Part shown: positions 32,105 through 43,118 of the stretch, one piece after another
Layout of the letters: every line of letters starts with the position of its first letter
Position numbering within the stretch: position 1 is the first letter of the stretch
From: Mytilus californianus
Lineage: Eukaryota; Mollusca; Bivalvia; Mytilida; Mytilidae
Assembly (NCBI RefSeq): GCF_021869535.1
Contig: NW_026262659.1
Span: 8,370,001-8,434,000 of the forward strand
Direction: 5' to 3'
Length of the DNA: 64,000 bases
Notes under the pieces: generated by a model
The model's database searches: none
Seen by the model: the letters and a program-made list of their open reading frames with translations, nothing else
What the model was told of the DNA's origin: nothing
Translations under genes and position numbers: made by a program

Positions 32105-32217
32105 TAGGACTCTAAAGTGCGATGGGGACGCTAAAACGCGATGGTCACGCTAAAGTGCGATGGTTTGATACGCTAAAGTGCGATGGTCTGTGCTATTCAT
32201 TTGAACACGCTAAAGTG
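32105..32217 (+). repeat. Array of about five ACGCTAAAGTGCGATGGT units
   Basis: Consecutive units read CTAAAGTGCGATGG, ACGCTAAAACGCGATGGT, ACGCTAAAGTGCGATGGT (twice, with a TTTGAT linker) and a final ACGCTAAAGTGAG. The array adjoins the palindromic element and is absent from copy A. A frame starting inside it (32,122-32,445) is probably chance. Confidence 0.75.
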
Positions 32218-32672
32218 AGTTTTTCCGCAAAGTTATCGACGTTAGCAACGTTAGACAGCATCATGACGAGAATGTTTGTCCAGATTAAGGATTTTTTACA
32301 CAAGAAAAAAAGGAAGAGAGAAACAAATGATCACAATCGGGAACATTTTTGGTCGTTGCTGGAAGAGGTTAACTTAATTTGTAAAATTGTAAAAAGAACT
32401 TTAATCAACCCAGCTGGGGTGCCACAAAAAAAGTCGTCTTTCTGACTTTCTAATTGAATAATTCTATAAAAAAATTACAATATGGTTTGTTATTTCTGTT
32501 AAATAATGAATATACGTCAAAATTTTGGCATTTTTTGTCAACCGTTTATAACCAAACTGTCTTTGTATTTGAATAAAGAAAATCCGTATTGTTTTGTTTA
32601 GTTTTCAGTACTTGTTTTGTAAGTCTATTTTTATCTTATAGTCTTGTGTGTAATAGTATATATATATGACAG

Positions 32673-32837
32673 AAATCGAATTGTCAAGCTTGTCAGAAGT
32701 ATGTCCGGATGGAAAGTTTGGTTATAAATGTATTTACCGATGTCGATGTTACATGAACCAAGCATGCAATAAAAAGACAGGAAAATGCCCTGGAGGAAGG
32801 TGTGCGGAGGGATTTTGGGGACCACGATGTCAGCTTT
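32673..32837 (+). CDS. Exon: EGF-like domain 1 (cassette B)
   Basis: A 55-codon phase 1-1 exon, donor 'gtaagt'. It reads 'VCPDGKFGYKC', 'RCRCYMNQACNKKTGKC' and 'CAEGFWGPRCQL'. It matches the cassette A exon in length and cysteine positions, with about 16 amino-acid replacements against only three silent codon changes. The last 11 codons are identical. Confidence 0.87.
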
Positions 32838-33580
32838 GTAAGTAGTTCCTGTTGTAAATGAATGTAGGTAAATGGAAATCATTTGCATGACTCCTTAACC
32901 TCTTTGGTATGGTGTTCAGATTTTAAACGTATCATCGATATACATTTCAAATCATGTCGGTAACATTTAGTTTGTTGTATGTGAATCTATTTGGAAATCA
33001 TATCAAAAATGCATTACACCATGGTGAAAATTTATTTCTACTTCATCATGTTAATATGGTAACAGTCAGAAAACACTTCAAATCTATTTTCAGTGACAAA
33101 TAGATAATCTAAAAAAAATGAATAAGGAGACACTTTCATTTAGCAAAGCTTTAAAATCAATTGAATATCAAACCAAAAGGGAAATGCAAATGTGCTGGTC
33201 TTTAACGAAGATTTAATTTAGAAATTCAAGAAATTTAAAAGAAAATAGGAATTTCATGACAATTTAGCAATATAAACACAATGTGCACTGCTATCGAACA
33301 CCTCAGATTGTAATTTATATGTCATTTCTGAATTACAATAAAGCAATATATGCAGCAGGAATTCGGAATTTATTGAACAACAATAACATATACCCTCGTG
33401 AGACCAACTAAGAAATTAAAAATTTTATGCCGAAATGTGAATGCTATCTTTTCCTATAGTATAATGATTAAAATATTATTAGTATTTAAGTTTTTAATTT
33501 ATATTTTATGTTACTCATTTTTTAATATGAAAAAAAAACTGGAAGCATGCACCATGTTATTTTTGTACATCTCCTAACAG

Positions 33581-33826
33581 CAAACAACTGCTTTTACAAT
33601 GGACAAGCCATCAGTTATATGGGAACAGAATCAGTGACTGAATATAATGACACCTGTCAGAGATGGGAAACCCAGGAACCGCATAGTCATGATTATAAAG
33701 TAACAGATTTTCCAGAGCAGACGATGCCAGAAAATTACTGCCGAACTACCCCAGACTATTTTCGACCCTGGTGTTTCACAACCAACGAAACCGTGAGATG
33801 GGACGATTGTTATATAACCAATTGCA
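33581..33826 (+). CDS. Exon: kringle domain (cassette B)
   Basis: An 82-codon phase 1-1 exon with acceptor 'cctaacag' and donor 'gtacgt'. All six cysteines are present: 'NNCFYNGQ', 'TCQRW', 'ENYCRTTPD', 'RPWCFTT', 'WDDCYITNC'. It keeps the classical 'PHSH' after the second cysteine and the 'NYCR..PD' motif. It is therefore closer to a canonical kringle than the cassette A copy. An automated frame extends past the donor and adds spurious C-terminal residues. Confidence 0.94.
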
Positions 33827-34463
33827 GTACGTATATAAAAGCTAGAGCTTCACTCGACACTTTAGAGCTTGTATAGCATGTGATGCTTTATATCCTTCGT
33901 GGATGGATGGGAATTTATTAGCTGTTGAACATATATACATTATTTTGTGTCTTAATGCTGCATATAATCTTTACAGAGTTATGATGTAAGTAAACACATT
34001 GCCTCAATGTTTAGTTGTAGTAAAGAAGAGTAAGACGGACCCAAGGTCCTATGTAGAATATGAACTATTGAGTGAATCGCAGAGAAAGCTTATAATGTAT
34101 GCTTTTTAGCACAGTATATTGGAAATAAAACGGTCACTTTTAGTAGTAGAATCGCATAGCTGTAATAATGAACGCTAGTTTGAAGTTTATTTTGTGAACT
34201 TAATATCTTTTGGATAATGCTTGAGCATTTTTACACATCGTTTATCTTTGTGGTAATTTATTTTTAGTAAGAAATAATATGGCATTGGTATTTGTTGACT
34301 GCTTCTTTGGATGAAACTTATAAAACAAATTTCGAAATGCCAAAGACTCCTTCGACTGAAGTGAATAATCCACTACCAAGCCAATTATAAAACGTATTGA
34401 CAAACAAACTGCACACATCTTCACATTCAATTGGATCGTTAATCTAATTTCCTACAAAACAAA

Positions 34464-34943
34464 TAATAATATTCCACTGTATGAAAATATTGATAGCGAA
34501 ATCGGCATTTGATTGGTTTAAACAATCCCACGTGACATTGGACAAAACTTCATATTCGCGTCTGAGTATCATATTTCCCTCTGAAATGTCGGAACTACCT
34601 CGTGCGACGTTAAGTGCGGTAAATGTACATAACGTTTTGAACTTGTTTTTACGATAGCAATAGTATAATCATTGTTGTGTTCAAAACTATTTCAGATGTA
34701 AAACAAAATAGAGAAACACTTGAATATGTCATAGAATAAATGATTAACTTTTCATTGGTATTGCTAATCAATGTTTATGTCGTGTTTTGTTTTAGAAGTG
34801 GATATACAAAATTGTATAGAAATTATGTTCACCCTCAAAAAGTCATATTTCCCTCAGGCGATGCCCTCGGGAAATATGATTTTGCTGGGTGAACAAATCT
34901 TCATATCTCCCTCAGGCACTGGAAATAAATATAAAATATTTCA
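34464..34943. mobile_element. 480-bp copy-B-specific insertion with inverted ATTTCCC arms
   Basis: Copy A is contiguous across this point (about 24,400-24,430). Inside, 'TCATATTTCCC' and 'GGGAAATATGA' form perfect 11-bp inverted arms around 34,840-34,880, and further 'tatttccctc' strings occur at 34,570 and 34,910. It is probably a non-autonomous repeat element. No coding content is supported. Confidence 0.55.
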
Positions 34944-35322
34944 CGTTCAGAATAAATCTCATAAGTAAGTTTTCGATCTTTAATATAGAAAAATTACAAG
35001 ATATCTGAAGAATAAAAACTCTAAACCCCTATTTTTTTGTCATTCGTCGGCAGTGAAACTAAGTATATTGTATGATATTAAGTAGAATATAAAAGACTTT
35101 GCTCTCTGTCTACCGTATTCAGACTTTATAAATTTCATTCAAGGTAACATATTCAATAAATGACTTGTTTAATTACAATTTATTTTAATATTACGAAAAA
35201 TATTTACTATTTACGTTTAATTTTTTATTATTTCAAAGCATTAAAGGGTATAACATGTCCAGATAGTGGAAGTTTTTGATATAAAATACACTTTATTTCA
35301 CAATAAATATACTTTATACTAG

Positions 35323-35460
35323 ACTGTGCAGCTGGACGGTTTGGGAACAACTGTGAATATGAATGTCATTGTGAAGATCAAAGTGAGGCTTGTGAAAGTA
35401 TCATTGGAAAGTGTTCCAGTGGATGTGCTCAAGGATGGGATGGTTTTAACTGTCAGAAAC
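35323..35460 (+). CDS. Exon: EGF-like domain 2 (cassette B)
   Basis: A 46-codon phase 1-1 exon, donor 'gtaagt'. It reads 'CAAGRFGNNCEYECHC', 'SEACESIIGKCSSGC' and 'GWDGFNCQK'. Its phase-1 end joins in frame to the first Ig exon at 40,600. The nearest downstream coding block is 5.1 kb away, across an intron full of repeats. Confidence 0.87.
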
Positions 35461-36684
35461 GTAAGTATCTTAGTTTATGGATTTAAAGGCTCTGGAAATG
35501 TAACAACTCCGTAAATGTGTCCAATGGTGATCAGAGACATCCCGAGTAGATTTTACAGGTTTATGGTCCAAAATTTTGTCTTACAAGTAATAACATACAT
35601 TGCTGTGGAATTAGTATTGTAAGGATTTGGCTATTGGAGAATAAAGTTCATCAATAGATGTGTATGATGGTATGCAACACCACTACACGATAATTTTTGT
35701 CTAGCCTTGGCGGATCCAAAAAGCGAAACGTATGCTGTTTCCGACGGCGTCAACAATTTGTTAACATTTGTGATTAGGTCATTTTAAGGAGAACCACTAA
35801 CAGTAAATCAACGATATTCGTTTTGGAGTTTTATAAGTATTAGCGCATTTCATTTTTTGGAAATGTTTTGGGCTCCTCTATGTGGTAAACGTCATCTCGA
35901 ATGAACCCGATTGATAGTTTAAAAATATTTTTATAGAATATCCGGTGCAAATTTTTACATGACGTCGACTTACACAAATATTTTATTGCATTGTAACAAG
36001 TTTATGCAACCATACCAGGTGGGCAACTATGGCTCTTTGTAGCCTTTAGTTTTTAAATAAAAAGGGTATTGGTTTGACACAATTTATATATCTTATCTTT
36101 ATTCGTGAAAAGACAATACGTATTGGGTGGATAGTTGTCTCATATGCAATCATAGAACATCCATTCATATCTAAGCCCTCTTTTTACTATAGACAATAAT
36201 CGTCTATGGTTTCCGGAAAATAAAAAAAACACAAGGCCACCAAATCTTCATAATAATTAACAAACGATAGACAAAAACTAGAAAATATCAAAAAATTGCC
36301 TACTGGTGTTTTCTACGATGCCACTGCCATTCAGATGGCATTGCTGATAAACATATACATTGCCATCTTAAAAATGCTGAAAATCTATCAGCAAAAATGA
36401 ACGATCACAAAAATTATTAAGAAAGTTAGATTGGAGTTAAGTGTAGGTTTAAACAATAATCATCTAGATATAAAATATAAAACCTAGAGTTAATCACATG
36501 ATTGATATATACAAACAATCAAGTATCAAAAATGATGTTCTAACATCTGGATGGCTACTTTTATCATATGATTGGAAATTACACACAACAATGTTTTGGG
36601 TGATTAATCAAAGCAACGGAAAACGTCTTGAAATTGACTAGTATCAAAAATAAATAATGATTGTTCAAAATATAAAGTATTCAG

Positions 36685-37918
36685 TTTTTAGCTCACCGGG
36701 GCCCGAAGGTCCCCATGTGAGCTTATGCCATCACTTGGCGTCTGTCGTCGTCCGTCGTCTGTCGTCGTCGTCGTCTGTCGTCTGTCGTCTGTCGTCTGTC
36801 GTCTGTCGTCGTCGTCTGTCGTCTGTCGTCTGTCGTCGTCGTCTGTCGTCTGTCGTCGTCTGTCGTCGTAAACTATTTAAAAAATCTTCTCCTCTGAAAC
36901 TACTGGGCCAAATACCTTCAAACCTTTACTAAATTTCCTTAGGGTATCTAGTTTATGAATTGTATCCGAAGTTTTGATCCATCGACAAACATGGCTGACG
37001 TGGCTAAAAATAGAACATAGGGGTCAAATGCAGTTTTTGGCTTATATGTCAAAAACTAAAGCTTTTAGAGCAAATGTGACAGGATTAAAATTGTTCAATT
37101 GGTCAAGATCTATTAGCTCTGAAATTTTCAGACCAATCAAACAACCCATTGTTGGATTGCTGCCACCGAATTGGTAGTTTTAACAAAATTTTGCAGTGTT
37201 TTGTTATTATTTTGAATATAATTTTAGATATATATAAACTGTAAGCAGCAATGATGTTCAGCAAAGTAAGATCTACAAAAAAGTTAATATGACCATAATT
37301 GTCAATTGACCCCTTAAGGAGTTATTGCCCTTTAAAGACAATTTTACACAATTTGTTCATCAAGTTTGCTAACATTTAAAAATCTTCTCCTCTGAAACTA
37401 CTGGGCCAATTACCTTCAAACTTTAACTAAATGTTTCTTAGGGTATCTTGTTTATAAATTGTATCCGAAGTTTGTATCCATCGACAAACATGGCCGCCAT
37501 GGCTAAAAATAGAACATAAGGGTCAAATGCAGTTTTTTTGCTTATATCTCAAAAACTAAATCTTTTAGAGCAAATGTGACATGGGGTAAAATTGTTTAAT
37601 TGGTCAAGATATATCGGCCCTGAAATTATCAGACGAATCGAACAACCCATTGTTGAGTTGCTGCCACCGAATTGGTAGTCTTAACAAAATTTTGCAGTTT
37701 TTTGTTATTATTTTGAATATAACTATAGATATATGTAAATTGTAAGCAGCAATTATGTTCAGCAAAGTAAGATCTACAAAAAAGTTAATATGACCAAAAT
37801 TGTCAATTGACCCCTTAAGGAGTTATTGCCCTTTAAAGACAATTTTACACAATTTGTTCATCAAGTTTGCTAACATTTAAAAATCTTCTCCTCTGAAATA
37901 CAGGTGAGAGCCTCTTGT
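36685..37918 (+). mobile_element. 1.2-kb bivalve repeat with (GTCGTCT)n and a duplicated 500-bp unit, copy B only
   Basis: It starts with a hairpin-forming 'agctcaccggggcccg...gtgagct', then an irregular GTCGTC/GTCTGTC array (about 36,741-36,870). Next come two tandem copies of a 500-bp unit (starting at about 36,881 and 37,381 with 'aatcttctcctctgaaac') and the start of a third, ending 'caggtgagagcctcttg'. Copy A lacks it. I recognise the unit as a very common bivalve repeat. The frames over it are low-complexity artefacts. Confidence 0.8.
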
Positions 37919-37974
37919 TTTTTAAAGCTTTTATGAACGCCAATGATGTGTTTTATCGCACCGCGGGTAAATTA

Positions 37975-38300
37975 TGACGTTGTGATTGGTTAAACGCCGT
38001 CACGTGGTGACCCCCTTTGGATCCGTAGGGGGTTTGTAAATTTCATAGGGGGTTCATGACGTCACGTCTACTGTTAATGGTGACGTCATCTATTGATGTT
38101 GTTGTATTTCATTGTTTATTTTTCTACAAAACACAGCAGGAAAAGCCCCGTGTGTGATAAATTCGTTATACGGTTCACTACTGACCCCCTACAGACCATA
38201 GAGGGTGAGTAAATTCCATAGGAGATTCGGCCTTCGGCCTCACTACATATGGATTTTAATAACCCTCTATGGATCCGTAGGGGGTCAGTAGCAAACTTAT
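37975..38300. repeat. GATCCGTAGGGGGT-containing repeat
   Basis: 'ggatccgtagggggt' occurs at about 38,018 and 38,272 in the same orientation, with related 'accccctacagaccatag' between them and GTGACGTCA-like strings near 38,055-38,090. It appears to be a small repeat family. No gene is seen; the minus frames here are chance. Confidence 0.5.
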
Positions 38301-38688
38301 AATTTATAGTATTGTGTTTATCCACTAATTTCATCCGTTCTTTGTTCTGCAACAAGCAAGGTACAGAAAAATATGAATATGTAAGCAAAACTTGCCAACT
38401 AGAGATTTGATGAGATGATTAAAGCTGTTAACATAATCTATGTACGTAGTTTGAGAAAAAAAAATCAAAACTGAATGCATGAAATGTAAATGTTTGGTGT
38501 ATGAATTTCTGTTCAAACTTCAAATATGTGACCAACAAATGAAGTAACTAATTATTCCTAGATTCAAACTTAGCTGCTTCCTTTCACTTGTACATGTGTT
38601 AAAGACAATTAAACATCAATTGAGATTGTGGTTCTGATTATAAAGGTTACTTGTTGTTAAACCTTATAAGATATTTCCATTGATTTGA

Positions 38689-38959
38689 AGGTTACAATAC
38701 ACCATTAGATTTTATGGGCGCAGCCATTTTATGAGCATAACATGGTATTCAGAATTAAGAGTATAGCTAATCCTGATTGGTTGATATGTGCGCCCGTTAT
38801 TTTTTGTAATTAGAGACTTCGTGCATTCTGCATTATACCAAAGGCCAAATAAATTATTTTCCTTAGCCCTAACGGAACTGAGATGTCTTTTAAACGCTAG
38901 GATGAGACACGTATTTTTAAGTGCAAAATTGATAGGCATGGGAGATAAGTACAAATTAC
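38689..38959 (+). repeat. 271-bp direct repeat, left copy
   Basis: As read, it is identical to 39,813-40,083 over its full length, with the mismatch edge sharp on both sides. Starts AGGTTACAATACACC, ends ACAAATTAC. Minus frames over both copies give the same chance peptide. Confidence 0.92.
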
Positions 38960-39812
38960 AGCGTCGACATTTCTTTATCATAGTGCTCAAAAAGTGTCAA
39001 AAACAGTAATTTTACTTGATATTTGATGTGAAACCGTATTTTTTGGTGACAAATGAATTATTGATTAACTAGTTTTTAAGCTATAGTCTGTTTCATATTT
39101 GTATAGCGTTTTACCTTAGAAACAAGGGTGTGTTCGACTTTTGACTTACTGTGGAGAGAATATGTCATTTTCTGAACTTCTGCTGATTTGTTTGTAAAAA
39201 GCACATACACGTCTAGAGTTTGGATATACAAATCGATTTTTAAACATGACAATCTCGATCCAAGTGCTGTTATCGAAATTACCAAATTCAGTGAAAATGT
39301 ACAGAAACGATCCCCTTCGAACATTGAAATGTTCACTCGAATGGCAGACTATAAAAATTAGAATAGGCATGACATTTCGTTGTTAACGAATAGTTTTCGA
39401 TGTTTCAACACAAATATTTACACATTTTTCATATTTTGTAATGCTATAGTCTGTTTCAAAAATGTACTTTTATACGAAAATGGTTTCATTTAAAACTGTT
39501 GTTCAAAATTCACCGTAGTAGTTACATATTGGATCGGTTTTGGTATCAATATAATCAGTACTTGATGACATATAAAGAATCATTGGAGAAAGTGGACATT
39601 ATCTTCAGGCCCTTTTTAGCAGTACCGCATTTACTAAAAAAATCAGAAATTTTTTTTTCACATTTTTTGACTGGGGTTACCTCTGATAAAAAATTGTGAA
39701 AATTCAGAGAGTAATGCCAGAACGTTTTGAAGATGATTTTTGTGTGGCATATATATTTATGCATCTAACGAACTATGAATTGCATGATTCTAGAAAGTAT
39801 TAAATAGCGTAT

Positions 39813-40083
39813 AGGTTACAATACACCATTAGATTTTATGGGCGCAGCCATTTTATGAGCATAACATGGTATTCAGAATTAAGAGTATAGCTAATCCTGA
39901 TTGGTTGATATGTGCGCCCGTTATTTTTTGTAATTAGAGACTTCGTGCATTCTGCATTATACCAAAGGCCAAATAAATTATTTTCCTTAGCCCTAACGGA
40001 ACTGAGATGTCTTTTAAACGCTAGGATGAGACACGTATTTTTAAGTGCAAAATTGATAGGCATGGGAGATAAGTACAAATTAC
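39813..40083 (+). repeat. 271-bp direct repeat, right copy
   Basis: Offset 1,124 bp from the left copy, with 853 bp between. Long identical direct repeats could be LTRs of a miniature retrotransposon or a recent tandem duplication. TG...CA ends, primer-binding site and target-site duplication were not found. Confidence 0.92.
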
Positions 40084-40599
40084 GCTAAGAAAAGCAACGC
40101 GAACCTATATTTTTTGGACCAAAAAATACTGTCCTAATAACTTTTCTTTAATTCTAGCAAGGTTTCGTTAAAAAAATCAGCTTTCTAAAGTCTGTATCTC
40201 GAAAAAGGCTATCATTGTCGCCTATGGGGAAATTAATTGTTTATTATAATCTGAAAGGTATTGAAAGTGTGACCGTGTGTAAATATTAAAATGTCGTACT
40301 GCTGTGTTGGAGGACAGGGATTGAGATGTGTGATTTCTTTGAAAATGGTCAATATCTAGCCACATGTCTTTCTTATAAACAAAAATGTTGTTATGGATAT
40401 TATTCAAACCTTTCTATAATTTATCTAATATTCATAAAGTTAAATTATTGGGTTCCAGATTTTTGAGACCTGTTGTATGTCAGTAATATGAAAGAAGGCG
40501 CGGTTCCGATGCATGGCGTCCCCACTGTAATGGAATTATGAGATGTGAACATCAGATAACTACAGTTGCCTCTAATGTAAACATTCCTATATTTTGTAG

Positions 40600-40763
40600 C
40601 GGTATTTCCAGATATTAAAGTACGACCTACTGGAGACAGCTACACCAGCTACAATGAGACAGACTCAGGAGATCATGTGATACCCACGGGACACAACTTT
40701 ACTATAGAATGTCATGGTGCATATCCTTCAAAGCTTATAGTTTTACGTAGAAGTAAAGTCAGT
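40600..40763 (+). CDS. Exon: Ig domain 1, first half
   Basis: Acceptor 'ttttgtag', donor 'agt|gtaagt'; phase 1 to 0, 164 bases. It reads 'VFPDIKVRPTGDSY', 'PTGHNFTIECHG' and 'PSKLIVLRRSKVS'. The 'G-x-N-F-T-I-E-C' strand B with its cysteine is typical of the first Ig domain of PDGFR/VEGFR-class receptors. It joins in frame to 42,938. Confidence 0.8.
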
Positions 40764-41254
40764 GTAAGTATTTTGTATGTTCATATAAATACATAAATGA
40801 TGGAGAACCACATTTATAAGTGGTTTCAGCTAAAGTTTAGACTTTATTAATATGTGTTGTTTTACAAGACAATGAAAACATAATGCAAAAATAATGTACA
40901 ACAACCTAATAACAAAATAAGTCTGACACTTATCCGATGACAATATAATCCGTAACAGCAATTCACAGAAATAGTTAAAGCTTATGTAAAAAGAACTTCA
41001 ATTACGATAGGAAATGACTTCAATTACCTAAACACTGATTGGATACTGATTTCATGAATTTGTATTACAAATATTATGTAATGTAGATTAATTATATTGT
41101 TTTGTGAATTTATTTTGCCATTGTTGAACAAAAGATAAAAATGTGAGATTAGTTATTGCAGAAAATGCTGCATACAAATAATGCTATGAAGAAAAATTTC
41201 ACACGGCTATTAAAGTGGGCAATTTAAAAAGTCAGAAAATGCGATTATATATGT

Positions 41255-42720
41255 AAGACTCAGATCGACGTCCGGTCTCAAATCGGGAGGGGTTAACGTC
41301 AAGTTATCGGAATTCCAATGGGGAATAACTGTACCACTGATTGCGGACCTGTTTCTGTATTGTAACGAGTTACAATTTATGACTAAAATCAGCAAAGATC
41401 CATCGAAACAACAACTGATACAAAAATTCAATAACACTTTTAGATATTTGGATGATATATTGGCTCTCAATGATGTCGACTTCAGTATGTACACTAAGAG
41501 ATTTATCCTGCTGAACTGACTTTAAATAAAGCTTAAACTAATAATGAGCACTGCCGTGTCCATGATCTTGATATCTATATCTTTAACGGAAAGCTTTATA
41601 CCAACATTTACGATAAAAGAGATAATTTTTCATTTCCTATTGTTAATTATTCATTTTTAGATGGTGAGGTTCCATTGGCACCATCTTATGGCGTTTATAT
41701 ATCTCAACTTGTTCGATTCGCTTGTGTATGTAACAACGTATTTGATTTTAACGAAAGAAATCTCTGTATTTCTGAAAAATTATTACACCACGGTTTTCGA
41801 TATCACAAACTTGTCAAATCATTTACTAAATTTTATCATCGGTACAAGGACATCATTTGTAAATATAAATCAACATGTAGACATCTTATACGTTCATGTA
41901 TTTCACATCTTATCTTTTATGGTAATAATCTATACAAAGCCCAAGCATGTCGTCATTTACCTCAAAAGCTTACCAAACCTTTCAAAAGACTTATACAGAA
42001 GGATATAGTTACGATACTGTTGTCAGGTCATTAAAGATGGCATTTTTTGAAATTAATATTGATTCACTCATAGGGTCTTCGCATCGGAAATAAACACATT
42101 TATTCTAAAAACCAGTTGTTGGCATGATACGGGTTATGTTCTTTTCATATATTTCATAAATGGTAGGATACTAAACCCCTGACGAAAGGGAATTTGCTTG
42201 ACTTTCATATAATGAAGACATAATCTTTCAATCAGTTTAATTGATGTTTGGAGCTGCATGTCAGTAACTGCTAGTAGTCCTTTGTTACTTTATGTATCAT
42301 TGTCATTTTGCTTAGTTTCTTCTGTTACCTATTCTGACATCGGACTCAGACTTCTTTTAAACTGAGTTTTACTGTGCGTATTGATGTGTGTACACTGGCT
42401 AGAGATATAGGGGGAGGGTTGAGATCTCATTTAACATGTTTAACCCCGCCGCATTTTTGTGACTGTCTCAAGTCCGGAGCCTCTGACCTTTGTTAGTTTT
42501 GAACGTTTGTTTAATTTGAGTTCATTTATATGTTTCAAAGTTTAGTGTGACGTCGGTTTTCACTGAACTAGTACACATTTTTGTTTAGGGGCCTGTTGAA
42601 GCCTTCCACCAGGTGCGGGATTTTATCGCTGTGTTGAAGACCCTTTGGTGGCCTTGGGCTGTTTTCTGCTCTTTGATTCATTCCCCCGTTTACGACTACA
42701 AATATAAAAGACATTCTGAA
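41255..42720 (+). pseudogene. Penelope-like retroelement relic: RT palm and 3' tail
   Basis: Fragments in shifting frames give 'GIPMGNNC', then 'PLIADLFLYC' (after a one-base slip), 'FRYLDDILALN' (the YxDD catalytic box near 41,440), 'NIYDKRDNFSFPIVNYSF' and 'APSYGVYISQLVRFACVC'. A C-terminal 'FTKFYHRYKDIIC...LTKPFKRLIQKD' ends at 42,034. The non-coding tail to 42,720 ('aaccccgccgcattt', 'ggtggccttgggctg') repeats at 63,420-63,705. Multiple frameshifts and stops make it non-functional. It sits in the intron that splits Ig domain 1. Confidence 0.8.
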
Positions 42721-42937
42721 GTGAAATAATATAAACGCATTACAGTTCCAAAATATCCAATGTGTAAATTTTTATTTCTTCTTACCAAACTGGAAAATTT
42801 GTTTGCCCTTTATGGGATTAGTTAAAACCGTTTTTGACTCTTTGATTACATTTTCAGCACACGCTCTGTTTTATATAACAGCTCTTTAAACAACTGCTGT
42901 AATAATTAATAAAATTACTGTTTGTTTTTCCTTGTAG

Positions 42938-43118
42938 GAAGAACCTAACTTCGATCCCTTGAATATAACAAAGGTTAAACTTACCGGAAGCGAAACTGGC
43001 CGGAACTTTGCAGCTTTGTATCACGTTTTTAACCCAGATATCACGTACACAGGAGAATATAAATGTTACTATGCTGATAATGATCATTTTGGGACCAAAG
43101 TTTATATCTATATTAGCG
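42938..43118 (+). CDS. Exon: Ig domain 1, second half
   Basis: Acceptor 'ccttgtag', donor 'agcg|gtaaat'; phase 0 to 1, 181 bases. It reads 'EEPNFDPLNITKVKLTG', 'YTGEYKCYYADNDHFG' and 'KVYIYISG'. The 'G-E-Y-K-C' motif gives the second Ig cysteine, followed by strand G. The open frame on the opposite strand is only a shadow. Confidence 0.85.

Larger units (their letters stand above)
29805..37965 (+). repeat. Segmental duplication, copy B (8.2 kb)
   Basis: Direct counterpart of 15,130-28,610, with the second EGF-kringle-EGF cassette. It lacks the DIRS-like element, the LINE fragment and the 864-bp repeat of copy A. It has its own insertions at about 31,150-32,215, 34,464-34,943 and 36,685-37,918. 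Confidence 0.85.

Noticed and set aside
36657-36932. Serine/valine/arginine-rich protein
   Set aside because: Translation of a GTCGTC/GTCTGTC simple repeat inside a dispersed element.
38712-40078. Duplicated gene encoding the same 80-92 residue peptide on the minus strand
   Set aside because: The peptide is duplicated only because the 271-bp DNA repeat is duplicated. It has no domain and no splice context.
42854-43087. 77-codon minus-strand gene
   Set aside because: Antisense shadow of the Ig domain 1 second-half exon.
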